Shown here one piece after another: positions 1 to 9,047 of a DNA stretch of 64,000 nt; position 1 is the stretch's first letter; each line of letters opens with the position of its first letter. Under the pieces are notes generated by a model. The model did no database searches. It had not been told where the DNA came from and saw nothing but the letters and a program-made list of their open reading frames with translations. The position numbers and the translations under genes were made by a program. Source of the stretch: an uncultured Bacteroidia bacterium (GTDB lineage Bacteria > Bacteroidota > Bacteroidia > Bacteroidales > UBA932); the NCBI GenBank assembly GCA_902785785.1, contig CADAAA010000002.1:1-64000 (forward strand), written 5' to 3'.

Positions 1-13
1 CCGTCCATAAACC

Positions 14-102
14 TCGAACGGCAGCTGCCTGGTTTTCCTCCCCACCCCCTTACCCCTCCCCGGGGAGGGGAGCAGTCGCTCCGCTCCGCTGCCGTTCTTC
101 GA
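14..102. repeat. GC-rich palindromic element A
   Basis: The outer arms TCGAACGGCAGC (14-25) and GCTGCCGTTCTTCGA (88-102) are nearly complementary. They enclose a perfect 18-bp palindrome, CCCCTCCCCGGGGAGGGG, at 53-70, plus C-rich runs. No open frame here looks like a gene. The build, with complementary arms around a G/C-run stem, resembles the elements at 152-271 and inside atpG at 8236-8360. It is probably a non-autonomous intergenic repeat, but common ancestry is inferred from organisation more than from sequence identity. Confidence 0.5.
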
Positions 103-134
103 AGGCCCGGCAGAGTAATCAGCCGGGCCTTTTT
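102..134 (+). terminator. Rho-independent terminator
   Basis: A ten-base stem, AAGGCCCGGC with GCCGGGCCTT, closes a ten-base loop and runs into a T tract. It would end a plus-strand gene lying before the window. It overlaps the right edge of palindromic element A by one base. Confidence 0.7.
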
Positions 135-151
135 GTTTGTTTGTGGTCGTC

Positions 152-271
152 CGCGGGCAGGTTGGCCGGCAAACATTCCGCTTCGCTCCATCCCTCCCAC
201 GCCTGGCGGTGCGGGCCCCTCCCGTTCACGAGGCCACGGGCGGCCACGGGTTTGCCTGGCAAACCTGCCCG
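152..271. repeat. Inverted-repeat element B, about 120 bp
   Basis: Arms at 152-172 and 250-271 are almost perfect inverted copies (CGGGCAGGTT...GGCAAAC against GTTTGCC...AACCTGCCCG, about three differences). The interior is GC-rich with G-run stems and a small GC hairpin. The arms share the string GGCAGGTT with the arms of the element inside atpG. It is likely a MITE-like intergenic repeat, and no coding sequence is seen in it. Confidence 0.5.
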
Positions 272-283
272 TCTTTCCTTATC

Positions 284-392
284 GCGTAGGAGGATTGTGA
301 AGCCCTTCACATTCCTCCTAATCAGGCCAAAACGTGCTGTGAGCCGGTTTTGTCTTGCGTAGGAGGACTTCAGGTTCCTTCCCAGTCCTCCT
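284..392. other. Two related AGGAGGA hairpins
   Basis: The first hairpin (287-320) has 16-base arms with 15 pairs around a 2-base centre. The second (361-392) has the 9-bp stem AGGAGGACT/AGTCCTCCT. Both begin with GCGTAGGAGGA, 73 bp apart. A CAAAAC/GTTTTG pair lies between them. The structure is visible, but its role is unknown: a small structured RNA, a repeat pair or protein-binding palindromes are all possible. Confidence 0.4.
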
Positions 393-589
393 GTGCGCTT
401 GATTGAGGCTAGGCCCCGTCGAACTGCTCCTGAAGGTACATCGTATTGACCGTTAGGATCACCTGGGTATCGTGGAGTGGGGGTGGAATGCTATCCGTGC
501 GGGATTTGGGCGACGGATTGGCCGTTTTTGCCTAATCGGTGCGAGTTTGGGGCGTTTTCCCGCACAGGAGGGGAGAAAGGGATCCTGGA
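393..589. other. Intergenic stretch, nothing recognised
   Basis: This lies downstream of the minus-strand LysE gene. I see no convincing reading frame, tRNA or repeat. The frames that open here are shadows with no family resemblance. Confidence 0.5.
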
Positions 590-1210
590 TCAGAGGGAGA
601 TGATTCCCTTGTAGACGAGGATGGCGCCGAAGATGAAGACGCCGATGGCAGCGACGCGGTTGACGATAACCAGGATCTTGAAATTGAAGCGGTCGCCGAA
701 ATGGGCTACGAGCCTGGACAGGCAATACCAATAACCGGCTGAACCGCATGCGAGGGCGAGAATGGATGCGACAGGTATCCATTGAGGGATATTCCTCATG
801 TCCATCTTGAAGAAGGTGAACAATGCCAACATCACTGCGATAGCTGCAGGATTGGAAAGCCCCATCGTGAACGCCTTGACGAAATACTTGGCCGAATAAG
901 GTTTCTTGCGCCGCGTCTTGGCGACGTGGGTGCGGAACATGTTGAAACCGACGAACATGATGAAGAGCCCGCCGACGAGTTCGATCACCGTGGTATGCGA
1001 CTGCACATAGTCTCCTATGCCGGAAAGGGCGAAGGCTGATATGATGGCGCAGAGCGTATCGACTGCCGTGCCGCCAAGTCCGCAGGAGAACCCTGCCTTG
1101 CGGCCGTCACTGACGGATTTCTGGATGGTCAGCATCAATACCGGTCCTATCGGTATCGCCGCGATGATGCCGATCAGGAATCCTTTCAGTATGAATGGCA
1201 GCCCTGTCAT
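590..1210 (-). CDS. LysE family amino acid/metabolite exporter
   Basis: The 206-residue product is an inner-membrane protein with about six hydrophobic segments. It starts with the LysE/RhtB pattern: a first helix with GIIAAIPIGPVLMLTI, then a small-residue GGTAVDTLCA segment. The basic loop HVAKTRRKK sits mid-protein, as is usual for the family. LysE proteins export amino acids or similar small metabolites using the proton gradient, but the substrate cannot be read from sequence. The length is typical. The gene is monocistronic on the minus strand, with a good promoter match at 1235-1265. It does not share a transcript with the GIN-domain gene behind it, because a terminator separates them. 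Confidence 0.85.
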   Translation of the reverse strand: MTGLPFILKGFLIGIIAAIPIGPVLMLTIQKSVSDGRKAGFSCGLGGTAVDTLCAIISAFALSGIGDYVQSHTTVIELVGGLFIMFVGFNMFRTHVAKTRRKKPYSAKYFVKAFTMGLSNPAAIAVMLALFTFFKMDMRNIPQWIPVASILALACGSAGYWYCLSRLVAHFGDRFNFKILVIVNRVAAIGVFIFGAILVYKGIISL

Positions 1211-1234
1211 GTCCCTGTTCTAGAAAAAGGTCTG

Positions 1235-1265
1235 CAAAGATATACAAAAACGCCCAATAATCAAT
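1235..1265 (-). promoter_or_regulatory. Promoter of the LysE gene
   Basis: Reading the minus strand, ATTG (1262-1265) is followed after 19 bases by TATCTTTG (1235-1242). This fits the Bacteroidota -33/-7 consensus TTTG, 19-21 bases, TAnnTTTG. The start codon lies 25 bases downstream. Confidence 0.55.
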
Positions 1266-1289
1266 ACCTAAGGCCTCCTGTAACGGAAA

Positions 1290-1322
1290 GGGCCCGGCAG
1301 GAAACGCATCCTGGCCGGGCCC
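1290..1322 (-). terminator. Terminator of the GIN-domain gene
   Basis: GGGCCCGGC (1290-1298) pairs with GCCGGGCCC (1314-1322), and AGGA/TCCT extend the stem inward past one bulged G. On the minus strand it is followed by TTTCC, a weak U tract. It lies 20 bases after the stop of the 1342-2235 gene. Confidence 0.6.
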
Positions 1323-1341
1323 AACCCAAAAACAAGAACGA

Positions 1342-2235
1342 TTATAGTTTTTTCAAGGTTGCAGTGCGTGCAATCTCTTTCAGGTCCAGCTTGATCTCCC
1401 CGTCGGTCTTGTAGCTGCAGGTTGAAGCTCCTGTACACTGGACTTCAAGCGCTTCCTTGACGTATGCCTTGCATACGCCGGCGCCGGAGAGACGCACCGT
1501 CGCGGTGGCGACGGGCATCCTCAGCGCGTCCACGCTTCCTGCGCTGGAGGCGTTGACATTCATTTCCTCGCCCTCACCCTTCAGGGTGGCGTTGGCGGTG
1601 CCTCCGATCTCGAGATCCAAAGTGTCGAAGGTCCCGTCGATCTCTGACACCGCTGCACCGGATGACTTGACAGTCAAGTCATCTGCATTGGCGTTCATGT
1701 CGAGCCTGGACGTACCTACGGACTGGATGTTGACGGTAACGAAATCTCCGTTGAGATTTACCCTGGATGCTCCGGAAAGATTCAGCGACGCATTTTTGGC
1801 ATGAATCTCCATTTGTCTGACCTCGCTCGTCCCGGCTGTTGCCAGGGCGAAGCCGTTGTCTCCAAGGTCGAAGCTGTCGGCGACGGTGATCTTGCTGGAA
1901 CCGTTCAGCGTCACGCTTCTGAGGTCAGGCATGGATATGATGGCTATCATTGCGTTGCTCTTGAGGAGGGTAAGCCTTGTGGGAGCGTTCCTGAGCTCTA
2001 TGATGAGATCGCCATTGCTCACCCTGACGTCAAGGAAAGGTACGAGGTCTTCAGATACCTCTACCGAAACCTTGTAGCTGTCGGACTTCTGGACCGTAGC
2101 CCTGAACTCGTTGCCGAGCTCGATGCCGGTGAAGCCCTTGAGGTCGAAATCTTTCTTCACCGTCTGCCCTGCAGAGGTGAAGCAGCTTATGATAAGTGCC
2201 GCCATGACGGCGGATATGGTCAGAATCCTTTTCAT
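1342..2235 (-). CDS. Secreted GIN-domain (DUF2807) protein
   Basis: The 297-residue product begins with an export signal (MKRILTISAVMAALIISC). The rest is repetitive beta structure, alternating short polar and hydrophobic strands such as ITVADSFDLGDNGFALATAG and LTVKSSGAAVSEIDG. This is the pattern of the putative auto-transporter adhesin or head-GIN domain, a right-handed beta-helix-like fold common in Bacteroidota. Cys18 follows IIS and could be lipid-modified, although the lipobox is not classical. The function is unknown; cell-surface or periplasmic location is inferred. It stands alone between the LysE gene and the divergent ATP synthase operon. Confidence 0.8.
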   Translation of the reverse strand: MKRILTISAVMAALIISCFTSAGQTVKKDFDLKGFTGIELGNEFRATVQKSDSYKVSVEVSEDLVPFLDVRVSNGDLIIELRNAPTRLTLLKSNAMIAIISMPDLRSVTLNGSSKITVADSFDLGDNGFALATAGTSEVRQMEIHAKNASLNLSGASRVNLNGDFVTVNIQSVGTSRLDMNANADDLTVKSSGAAVSEIDGTFDTLDLEIGGTANATLKGEGEEMNVNASSAGSVDALRMPVATATVRLSGAGVCKAYVKEALEVQCTGASTCSYKTDGEIKLDLKEIARTATLKKL

Positions 2236-2356
2236 GTTTCGAACTTGTTTCTGTATAACAGACGCAAATTTCGGAAAAATGTTGCAAAAAACTCATACTT
2301 TCGGTGCCGTCATTGTTCAAAAGGGGGAAAACGCGACAACCTCGATGAAAAATTGT

Positions 2357-2364
2357 TATATTTG
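2357..2364 (+). promoter_or_regulatory. -7 element ahead of atpD
   Basis: TATATTTG matches TAnnTTTG exactly and lies 23 bases before the atpD start. No well-spaced -33 TTTG is seen, so this is only half of a promoter. Confidence 0.4.
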
Positions 2365-2375
2365 TTATTCGATAA

Positions 2376-3905
<1,530 letters not shown>

Positions 3906-3909
3906 GGAA

Positions 3910-4149
3910 ATGAAACTGGTCATACTCTCTCCGGAAAAGGAATTGCTCAACTGCGAAGTCACGGCTGTCGAACTGCCGGGCTCCGCCGGGCGTTTCATGG
4001 TATGGCCGGGTCACGCTCCGCTTCTCAGCTCGCTGCAGGAGGGATTCGTAAGCTACGATCCCGTGGACAGCAACGCCCGTGAGAAGCTTCCCGTCACCGG
4101 AGGGTTCGTCGAAGTCATCAACGATGAGATAACGGTATGCGTAGGATAA
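3910..4149 (+). CDS. atpC: F-type ATP synthase subunit epsilon
   Basis: This is the 79-residue central-stalk subunit. The sequence MKLVILSPEKELLNCEVTAV and the PGSAGRFMVWPGHAPLL segment mark the N-terminal beta sandwich. The protein ends after that sandwich and lacks the C-terminal two-helix domain that inhibits ATP hydrolysis in longer epsilon subunits. Short epsilons of about 80 residues are usual in Bacteroidota. It starts 4 bases after atpD and overlaps atpB by 13 bases, so translation is probably coupled. Confidence 0.95.
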   Translation: MKLVILSPEKELLNCEVTAVELPGSAGRFMVWPGHAPLLSSLQEGFVSYDPVDSNAREKLPVTGGFVEVINDEITVCVG

Positions 4150-5165
4150 AGCTCATACTGGCTGTCCTCTTCATGGCTTTGGCCTCCGCACCATTGGGCG
4201 CGGAGGAGTTGGACATGAACGAGTACCTCTTCGGGCATGTCGGAGACTCCTACGAGTGGCATATCACCACCGTGAAAGGGCATCCTGTGAGCATTCCCCT
4301 TCCGGTCATCGTCCGCAGCAAGACCTCCGGGTGGCATGTCTTCAGTTCAAGGCACCTCGAGGAGGGGATCCATGAGGGCTTCTATATCTCTTCTAGTGAA
4401 AAAAACAGCGGCAAGATAGTCGAACGCGGCCCCTCCGGTGAGGAGATACGGCCGCTCGATCTCTCCATCACCAAGAATGTGGCAGGGCTGATGTTCAACA
4501 GTGCCCTTCTGGTCCTGCTCGTCCTCCTGACTGCCAGGTGGTACAAGAAACATGATGCCAGGGAAGAAGCCCCGAAGGGCTTTGCCGGCGTCATGGAGAT
4601 GATGATAACCATGGTCGAGGACGATATCATCAAGGAGTGCATAGGAAAGGAGTACAAGCGTTATTCACCTTACCTGCTGACCGCGTTCTTCTTCATTTTC
4701 ATCAACAATCTCATGGGCATCGTCCCGTTCTTCCCGGGCGGGGCCAATATCACCGGCAACATCGCCGTCACATTCGTGCTGGCCATGTGCACGTTCCTGG
4801 CCGTGAACCTCTTTGGAAACAAGCATTATTACAAGGATATCTTCTGGCCTGATGTTCCGTTGTTCCTGAAGGTGATACCATTGATGCCGCTCATCGAGAT
4901 CATCGGATTGTTCACCAAGCCCTTCAGCCTCATGATACGACTCTTCGCCAATATCCTGGCCGGGCATGTCATGCTCCTGGGAGTTGTGGCGGTAGTGTTC
5001 CTTACTGCGAAGCTTGGCTTTGCCATGAATGCAGGCCTGAGTGCGATTTCTGTCTTGTTCGGAGTTTTCCTGGACATCCTGGAACTGCTCGTAGCTTTCC
5101 TTCAGGCTTATGTGTTTACCATGCTGTCGGCCGTGTTCATCGGACTCAGCCGGCAGGGGGATTGA
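4137..5165 (+). CDS. atpB: F-type ATP synthase subunit a
   Basis: The 342-residue membrane stator subunit forms the two proton half-channels against the c ring. A signal-like N-terminus (to about residue 22) and a roughly 120-residue N-terminal extension precede the core; such extensions are seen in Bacteroidota. The essential arginine sits in LMIRLFANILAGHVML near residues 264-279. The following helices end in FLQAYVFTMLSAVFIGL. It overlaps the end of atpC. Confidence 0.95.
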   Translation: MRRIKLILAVLFMALASAPLGAEELDMNEYLFGHVGDSYEWHITTVKGHPVSIPLPVIVRSKTSGWHVFSSRHLEEGIHEGFYISSSEKNSGKIVERGPSGEEIRPLDLSITKNVAGLMFNSALLVLLVLLTARWYKKHDAREEAPKGFAGVMEMMITMVEDDIIKECIGKEYKRYSPYLLTAFFFIFINNLMGIVPFFPGGANITGNIAVTFVLAMCTFLAVNLFGNKHYYKDIFWPDVPLFLKVIPLMPLIEIIGLFTKPFSLMIRLFANILAGHVMLLGVVAVVFLTAKLGFAMNAGLSAISVLFGVFLDILELLVAFLQAYVFTMLSAVFIGLSRQGD

Positions 5166-5192
5166 TTATAACAACCAAAAAATAGATAAGTT

Positions 5193-5447
5193 ATGTTACC
5201 TTTAATGATTCTTCAGGCAGCCGCAGGTGCTGCTCTCGGAAAAGCAGGCGCAGCCATCGGCGCCGGTATCGCCGCCCTGGCCGCCGCTATCGGTATCGGA
5301 AAGATCGGTGCAGCCTCCGTTGAAGCCGGCGCACGCCAGCCCGAGCAAGCCGGTCACTACCGTATGACCGCCATCATCATCGGTGCCCTCGTCGAAGGTG
5401 CCTGTCTGTTTGCCATCCTGGTCTGCCTCATAGGTATCAACAACTAA
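5193..5447 (+). CDS. atpE: F-type ATP synthase subunit c
   Basis: The 84-residue rotor-ring subunit forms a hairpin of two membrane helices. The first helix is rich in Gly and Ala (AAIGAGIAALAAAIGIGKIG). The polar loop is ARQPEQ. The second helix carries the ion-binding glutamate in GALVEGACLF. The residues after Glu are Gly-Ala and the Gln typical of sodium-type rings is missing from helix 1, so a proton-binding ring is predicted. It lies 27 bases after atpB. Confidence 0.96.
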   Translation: MLPLMILQAAAGAALGKAGAAIGAGIAALAAAIGIGKIGAASVEAGARQPEQAGHYRMTAIIIGALVEGACLFAILVCLIGINN

Positions 5448-5453
5448 CGCATC

Positions 5454-5960
5454 ATGTCCCTCGTTACACCTGATTTCGGCCTCCTCTTCTGGATGACCCT
5501 CATTTTCGCTATCGTGTTCTTCGTGCTGGCGAAATGGGGTTTCCCGGCCATAACCGGAATGGTGGACAAGCGTTCGGAGCGCATCAATGAGAGCATCGAA
5601 AAGGCCAGGGAGGCTGAGAAAATGCTTTCGGAGATGGCCGAGCGCCAGGCTGCCATGCTCGAGGAGACCCGGGCCGAGCAGGGCCGCATCCTGAGGGAGG
5701 CGGCGCAGGCCCGGGACGCCATAGTCACCCAGGCAAAGCAGCAGGCGCAGGACGAGGCCGCCAAGATCCTGGACCATACCCGTACGCAGATTGCCGCCGA
5801 GAAGGAAGCCGCCTTGCAGGATATACGTTGTGAAGTGGCTGCACTGTCGGTGGATGTGGCGGAAAAGATCCTCAGGGACAAGCTTTCAGACAGCAAGACA
5901 CAGATGGATCTCGTCACCCGTATGGTGGACGAGATCACCAAACCGGCTAAACCCAGTTAA
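5454..5960 (+). CDS. atpF: F-type ATP synthase subunit b
   Basis: This is the 168-residue peripheral-stalk subunit. One membrane helix near the N-terminus (LLFWMTLIFAIVFFVLAKWG) is followed by a long charged coiled coil rich in Ala, Glu, Lys and Arg that reaches up to F1. Length is normal. It begins 6 bases after atpE, and atpH starts 3 bases after its stop, which indicates tight operon coupling. Confidence 0.95.
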   Translation: MSLVTPDFGLLFWMTLIFAIVFFVLAKWGFPAITGMVDKRSERINESIEKAREAEKMLSEMAERQAAMLEETRAEQGRILREAAQARDAIVTQAKQQAQDEAAKILDHTRTQIAAEKEAALQDIRCEVAALSVDVAEKILRDKLSDSKTQMDLVTRMVDEITKPAKPS

Positions 5961-5963
5961 GCA

Positions 5964-6440
5964 GTGAATACAGGCATCATATCCTCGCGCTATGCCAAGG
6001 CCTTGCTCCTCATGGTCGATGAAACCGGTAACGGTGAGGCCGTGTACAACCAGGTTCTCAGGATACTGAAGGACCCGGATTCGATGCCTGACGGGCTTGA
6101 GCCCGAGATTTCCCAACTCGTCGCGCTTCTGGTCAGGAACAACAGGATCGGGCAGGTGAAATTCATCCTGCACCGTTTCATAGAGTTGTACAATTTCTCC
6201 CGTGGCAGACATGTGGCTATGCTGAAGTCTGCCGTACCTGCACCTGAGCTTGAGCAACGGATCAAGGACTTGCTGCAGCAGAAACTCGGCGGAGAGATAG
6301 TCCTGCATGTCGAGGTAGACCCTTCCATTATCGGCGGATTCACCCTGACCGTCGATGACATGATGCTGGACGCGAGTGTCTCCCGTCAGTTGGAGGAGAT
6401 ACGCCGCCAGTTATTGGACAAGAATAAAAGAATAGTTTAG
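5964..6440 (+). CDS. atpH: F-type ATP synthase subunit delta
   Basis: This 158-residue subunit links the peripheral stalk to the top of F1. N-terminal helices with [15 protein letters not shown] match the OSCP/delta pattern, and the C-terminal part [20 protein letters not shown] is the characteristic delta beta-strand signature. The start codon is GTG at 5964, because no in-frame ATG gives the conserved RYAKAL start. It is slightly shorter than the usual 175-180 residues. Confidence 0.93.
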   Translation: MNTGIISSRYAKALLLMVDETGNGEAVYNQVLRILKDPDSMPDGLEPEISQLVALLVRNNRIGQVKFILHRFIELYNFSRGRHVAMLKSAVPAPELEQRIKDLLQQKLGGEIVLHVEVDPSIIGGFTLTVDDMMLDASVSRQLEEIRRQLLDKNKRIV

Positions 6441-6452
6441 AGACACTTCCGA

Positions 6453-8036
6453 ATGGTGCAGAACAATATCAAAGCAAGTGAGATCTCCGATATCCTCCTT
6501 AGCCAGTTGAAGGGTATCGACAATTCCCTTCATTTCGAGGAGATCGGAAAGGTGCTCCAGGTCAGCGACGGCGTGGCCCGCATATACGGGCTCCGCAACG
6601 CCGAATCCGGCGAACTCCTCGAGTTCGAGAACGGCGTGATGGCCGTGGCTATGAACCTCGAGGAGGACAATGTCGGCGCGGTGCTGCTCGGCCCTACCGA
6701 CCAGGTCAAGGAAGACATGACGGTCAAGCGCACCGGCCGCATCGCTTCGATTCGCGTCGGCGAATCGATGCTCGGCCGCGTCGTTGACCCGCTCGGCAAT
6801 CCTTTGGACGGCCTTGGGGACATTACCGGCGACCTTGTGGAGATGCCGCTGGAGCGCAAGGCTCCCGGCGTCATCTTCCGTCAGCCGGTCAAGGAGCCCC
6901 TCCAGACCGGCATCCGCTCGATCGATGCCATGATCCCCATCGGCCGCGGCCAGCGCGAACTGATCATCGGTGACCGCCAGACCGGCAAGACGGCCATAGC
7001 CATCGACACCATCATCAACCAGAGGAGCGGATATCTCAACGGTGATCCGGTTTACTGCATCTATGTGGCTGTTGGCCAGAAGGGTTCCACTGTCGCCAAC
7101 ATCGTCGAGACGCTGAGGTCCAAGGGCGCTATGGATTACACCATCGTCGTGGCTGCGACTGCGGCTGACCCGGCGGCGCTTCAGTACTATGCGCCGTTCG
7201 CGGGCGCCGCGATCGGCGAGTACTTCCGCGACACCGGCCGCGCCGCGCTCATCGTCTACGACGACTTGAGCAAGCAGGCCGTGGCCTACCGCGAGGTGTC
7301 GCTGATCCTGCGCCGCCCTTCCGGGCGCGAGGCTTATCCTGGTGATGTGTTCTACCTGCATTCCAGGCTTCTGGAGCGTGCTGCGAAGATCATCGGCCAG
7401 CAGGAAGTCGCCGAGCAGATGAACGACCTTCCCGAGTCCTTGAAAGGCAAGGTCAAGGCCGGAGGCTCGCTGACGGCCCTGCCAATCATCGAGACCCAGG
7501 CAGGAGACGTCTCGGCCTATATCCCGACTAACGTTATTTCCATCACCGACGGACAGATCTATCTCGAGTCGTCACTGTTCAACCAGGGCTTCCGTCCTGC
7601 TGTCAATGTGGGTATCTCCGTGTCCCGAGTCGGCGGAAGCGCCCAGGTCAAGTCCATGAAGAAGGTCGCCGGCTCCCTCAAGATGGACCAGGCCCAGTAC
7701 AATGAACTCGAGTCGTTCTCCAAGTTCAGCTCCGACGTGGACAAGATCACGGAGATGACGCTTGACAAGGGCCGCAAGAACAACCAGCTCCTCATCCAGG
7801 AGCAGTACAGCCCCATGCCGGTAGGGGAGCAGATAGCGCTGCTCTACTGCGGCATCCACGCATTGATGAGGGACATCCGCATCGACCAGGTCAAGGAGTT
7901 CCAGGGCCTCTTCCTCGACAGGATGAGGGCTTCGCATCAGGATGTCCTCGACACTTTGGCTTCCGGCAAGATTGATGAGAGCCTCACCTCCGTCATAGAG
8001 AGTGTGGCCGCAGATGTAACATCTTCGATGAAGTAG
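6453..8036 (+). CDS. atpA: F-type ATP synthase subunit alpha
   Basis: The 527-residue non-catalytic nucleotide-binding subunit alternates with beta in the F1 head. The P-loop [11 protein letters not shown] lies near residues 171-181. The family signature [17 protein letters not shown] is near residues 294-310. Full length is present and the start 12 bases after atpH is well supported. The N-terminal helix region [14 protein letters not shown] would contact subunit delta. Confidence 0.98.
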   Translation: MVQNNIKASEISDILLSQLKGIDNSLHFEEIGKVLQVSDGVARIYGLRNAESGELLEFENGVMAVAMNLEEDNVGAVLLGPTDQVKEDMTVKRTGRIASIRVGESMLGRVVDPLGNPLDGLGDITGDLVEMPLERKAPGVIFRQPVKEPLQTGIRSIDAMIPIGRGQRELIIGDRQTGKTAIAIDTIINQRSGYLNGDPVYCIYVAVGQKGSTVANIVETLRSKGAMDYTIVVAATAADPAALQYYAPFAGAAIGEYFRDTGRAALIVYDDLSKQAVAYREVSLILRRPSGREAYPGDVFYLHSRLLERAAKIIGQQEVAEQMNDLPESLKGKVKAGGSLTALPIIETQAGDVSAYIPTNVISITDGQIYLESSLFNQGFRPAVNVGISVSRVGGSAQVKSMKKVAGSLKMDQAQYNELESFSKFSSDVDKITEMTLDKGRKNNQLLIQEQYSPMPVGEQIALLYCGIHALMRDIRIDQVKEFQGLFLDRMRASHQDVLDTLASGKIDESLTSVIESVAADVTSSMK

Positions 8037-8045
8037 TCTTACGCC

Positions 8046-9005
8046 ATGGCATCGCTAAAGGAGACAAAGGGACGCATCGCTTCCGTGAAGAGCACGCTGA
8101 AGATCACTTCGGCGATGAAGATGGTGGCTTCCGCCAAGCTTCACAAGGCGCAGAATGCCATCGGCAGCATGACTCCATACGAGCGTAAGCTCCGGGAGAT
8201 GCTGCAGCTGCTTCTCGCAAGTGTCCCGTTGGACAAGCGGCAGGTTCTCACTCCTGAAAACTGTGCCACCCTCGGCAACATAAGAGGGGGGGACCCAAGC
8301 GGAAAGCTTGGGGGGGGTCCTGCGGAGCAGGACGTTTTCAGGGGTGAGAAACCTGCCGCTAAAGTCGCAATCGTGGCGTTTGCGTCCAATTCGTCGCTTT
8401 GCGGCGGCTTCAACGGCAATGTTGTCCGCGAGGTTAAAGCCCGCGTAAACGCATTGAAAGCGGAGGGTTGCGAGGTGGAAGTGATCTCCGTCGGCAAGAA
8501 GGTGGCCGAGCCCATGAAGAGGGCGGGCTATCCGTCTGCCAAGGACTGGAACGATCTCGTAGCACACGTGTCGTATGCCAGTGCTGACGCACTGGCCAAG
8601 ATGCTGCAGAAAGCTTTCGCCGACGGTAAATATGGCCGCATTGAGCTGATATACAACCATTTCGTCTCAACTGCCACGCAGAAAGTAGTCTGCGAGACTT
8701 ACCTTCCCGCCCAGCCTGTCATTCCCGTAGGAGGGGAGACTCGCGAATGGCCGGAAGACCTTATCATTGAGCCTTCAGCTGAGGAGATGCTGGCAGACCT
8801 GCTGCCGCTGGTCCGCTCCCTTCGCATCTATACAGTCATCCTTGACAGCGTCGCGGCAGAGCATGCCGCCCGTACCATCGCCATGCAGACTGCGACGGAC
8901 AACGGCGAGAATATCCTTCAGGAACTTACCCTCGAATACAACAAAGGCCGCCAGCAGAAGATCACCAGCGAGATCCTCGACATCGTCGGCGGCTCCATGC
9001 AGTAA
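8046..9005 (+). CDS. atpG: F-type ATP synthase subunit gamma, with in-frame insertion
   Basis: The 319-residue rotor shaft has its conserved N-terminal helix (LKETKGRIASVKSTLKITSA) and C-terminal helix (DNGENILQELTLEYNKGRQQ). The core contains FASNSSLCGGFNGN. Between the N-terminal helix and the Rossmann-like core, residues about 64-105 are encoded by a palindromic DNA element (8236-8360). They include the low-complexity Gly-rich stretch IRGGDPSGKLGGGPAEQDVF. This explains why the protein is some 25-30 residues longer than expected for the family (family length from memory). The frame is kept and the core is intact, so the subunit is probably functional with a surface loop. Confidence 0.95.
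   Translation: MASLKETKGRIASVKSTLKITSAMKMVASAKLHKAQNAIGSMTPYERKLREMLQLLLASVPLDKRQVLTPENCATLGNIRGGDPSGKLGGGPAEQDVFRGEKPAAKVAIVAFASNSSLCGGFNGNVVREVKARVNALKAEGCEVEVISVGKKVAEPMKRAGYPSAKDWNDLVAHVSYASADALAKMLQKAFADGKYGRIELIYNHFVSTATQKVVCETYLPAQPVIPVGGETREWPEDLIIEPSAEEMLADLLPLVRSLRIYTVILDSVAAEHAARTIAMQTATDNGENILQELTLEYNKGRQQKITSEILDIVGGSMQ
8236..8360. repeat. Palindromic element inside atpG
   Basis: Arms at 8236-8261 and 8334-8360 are inverted copies with one mismatch and one extra base. The left arm begins AGCGGCAGGTT and ends CCTGAAAAC or CTCCTGAAAAC. Inside are two more hairpins: CCCAAGC/GCTTGGG (8294-8312) and GTCCTGC/GCAGGAC (8317-8333). The whole element is translated as part of subunit gamma. 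It is comparable in design to protein-coding palindromic insertions known from other bacteria (for example the Rickettsia palindromic elements), but I do not recognise the family. Confidence 0.75.
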
Positions 9006-9047
9006 GCTCCGCAGCTTGTCCGCTAAAGCGGCTTTTGCTGCTGGAGC
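9006..9047. terminator. Possible bidirectional terminator between atpG and the S41 gene
   Basis: GCTCC (9006-9010) pairs with GGAGC (9043-9047), GCAGC with GCTGCT just inside, and CCGCT/AGCGG (9020-9031) forms an inner hairpin followed by CTTTT. The two genes converge with 17 bases between them, so the structure includes the last codons of the minus-strand gene. Confidence 0.4.

Noticed and set aside
284..392. Possible CRISPR-like repeat
   Set aside because: There are only two partial repeats, their arms differ after the first eleven bases, and no cas gene is present.
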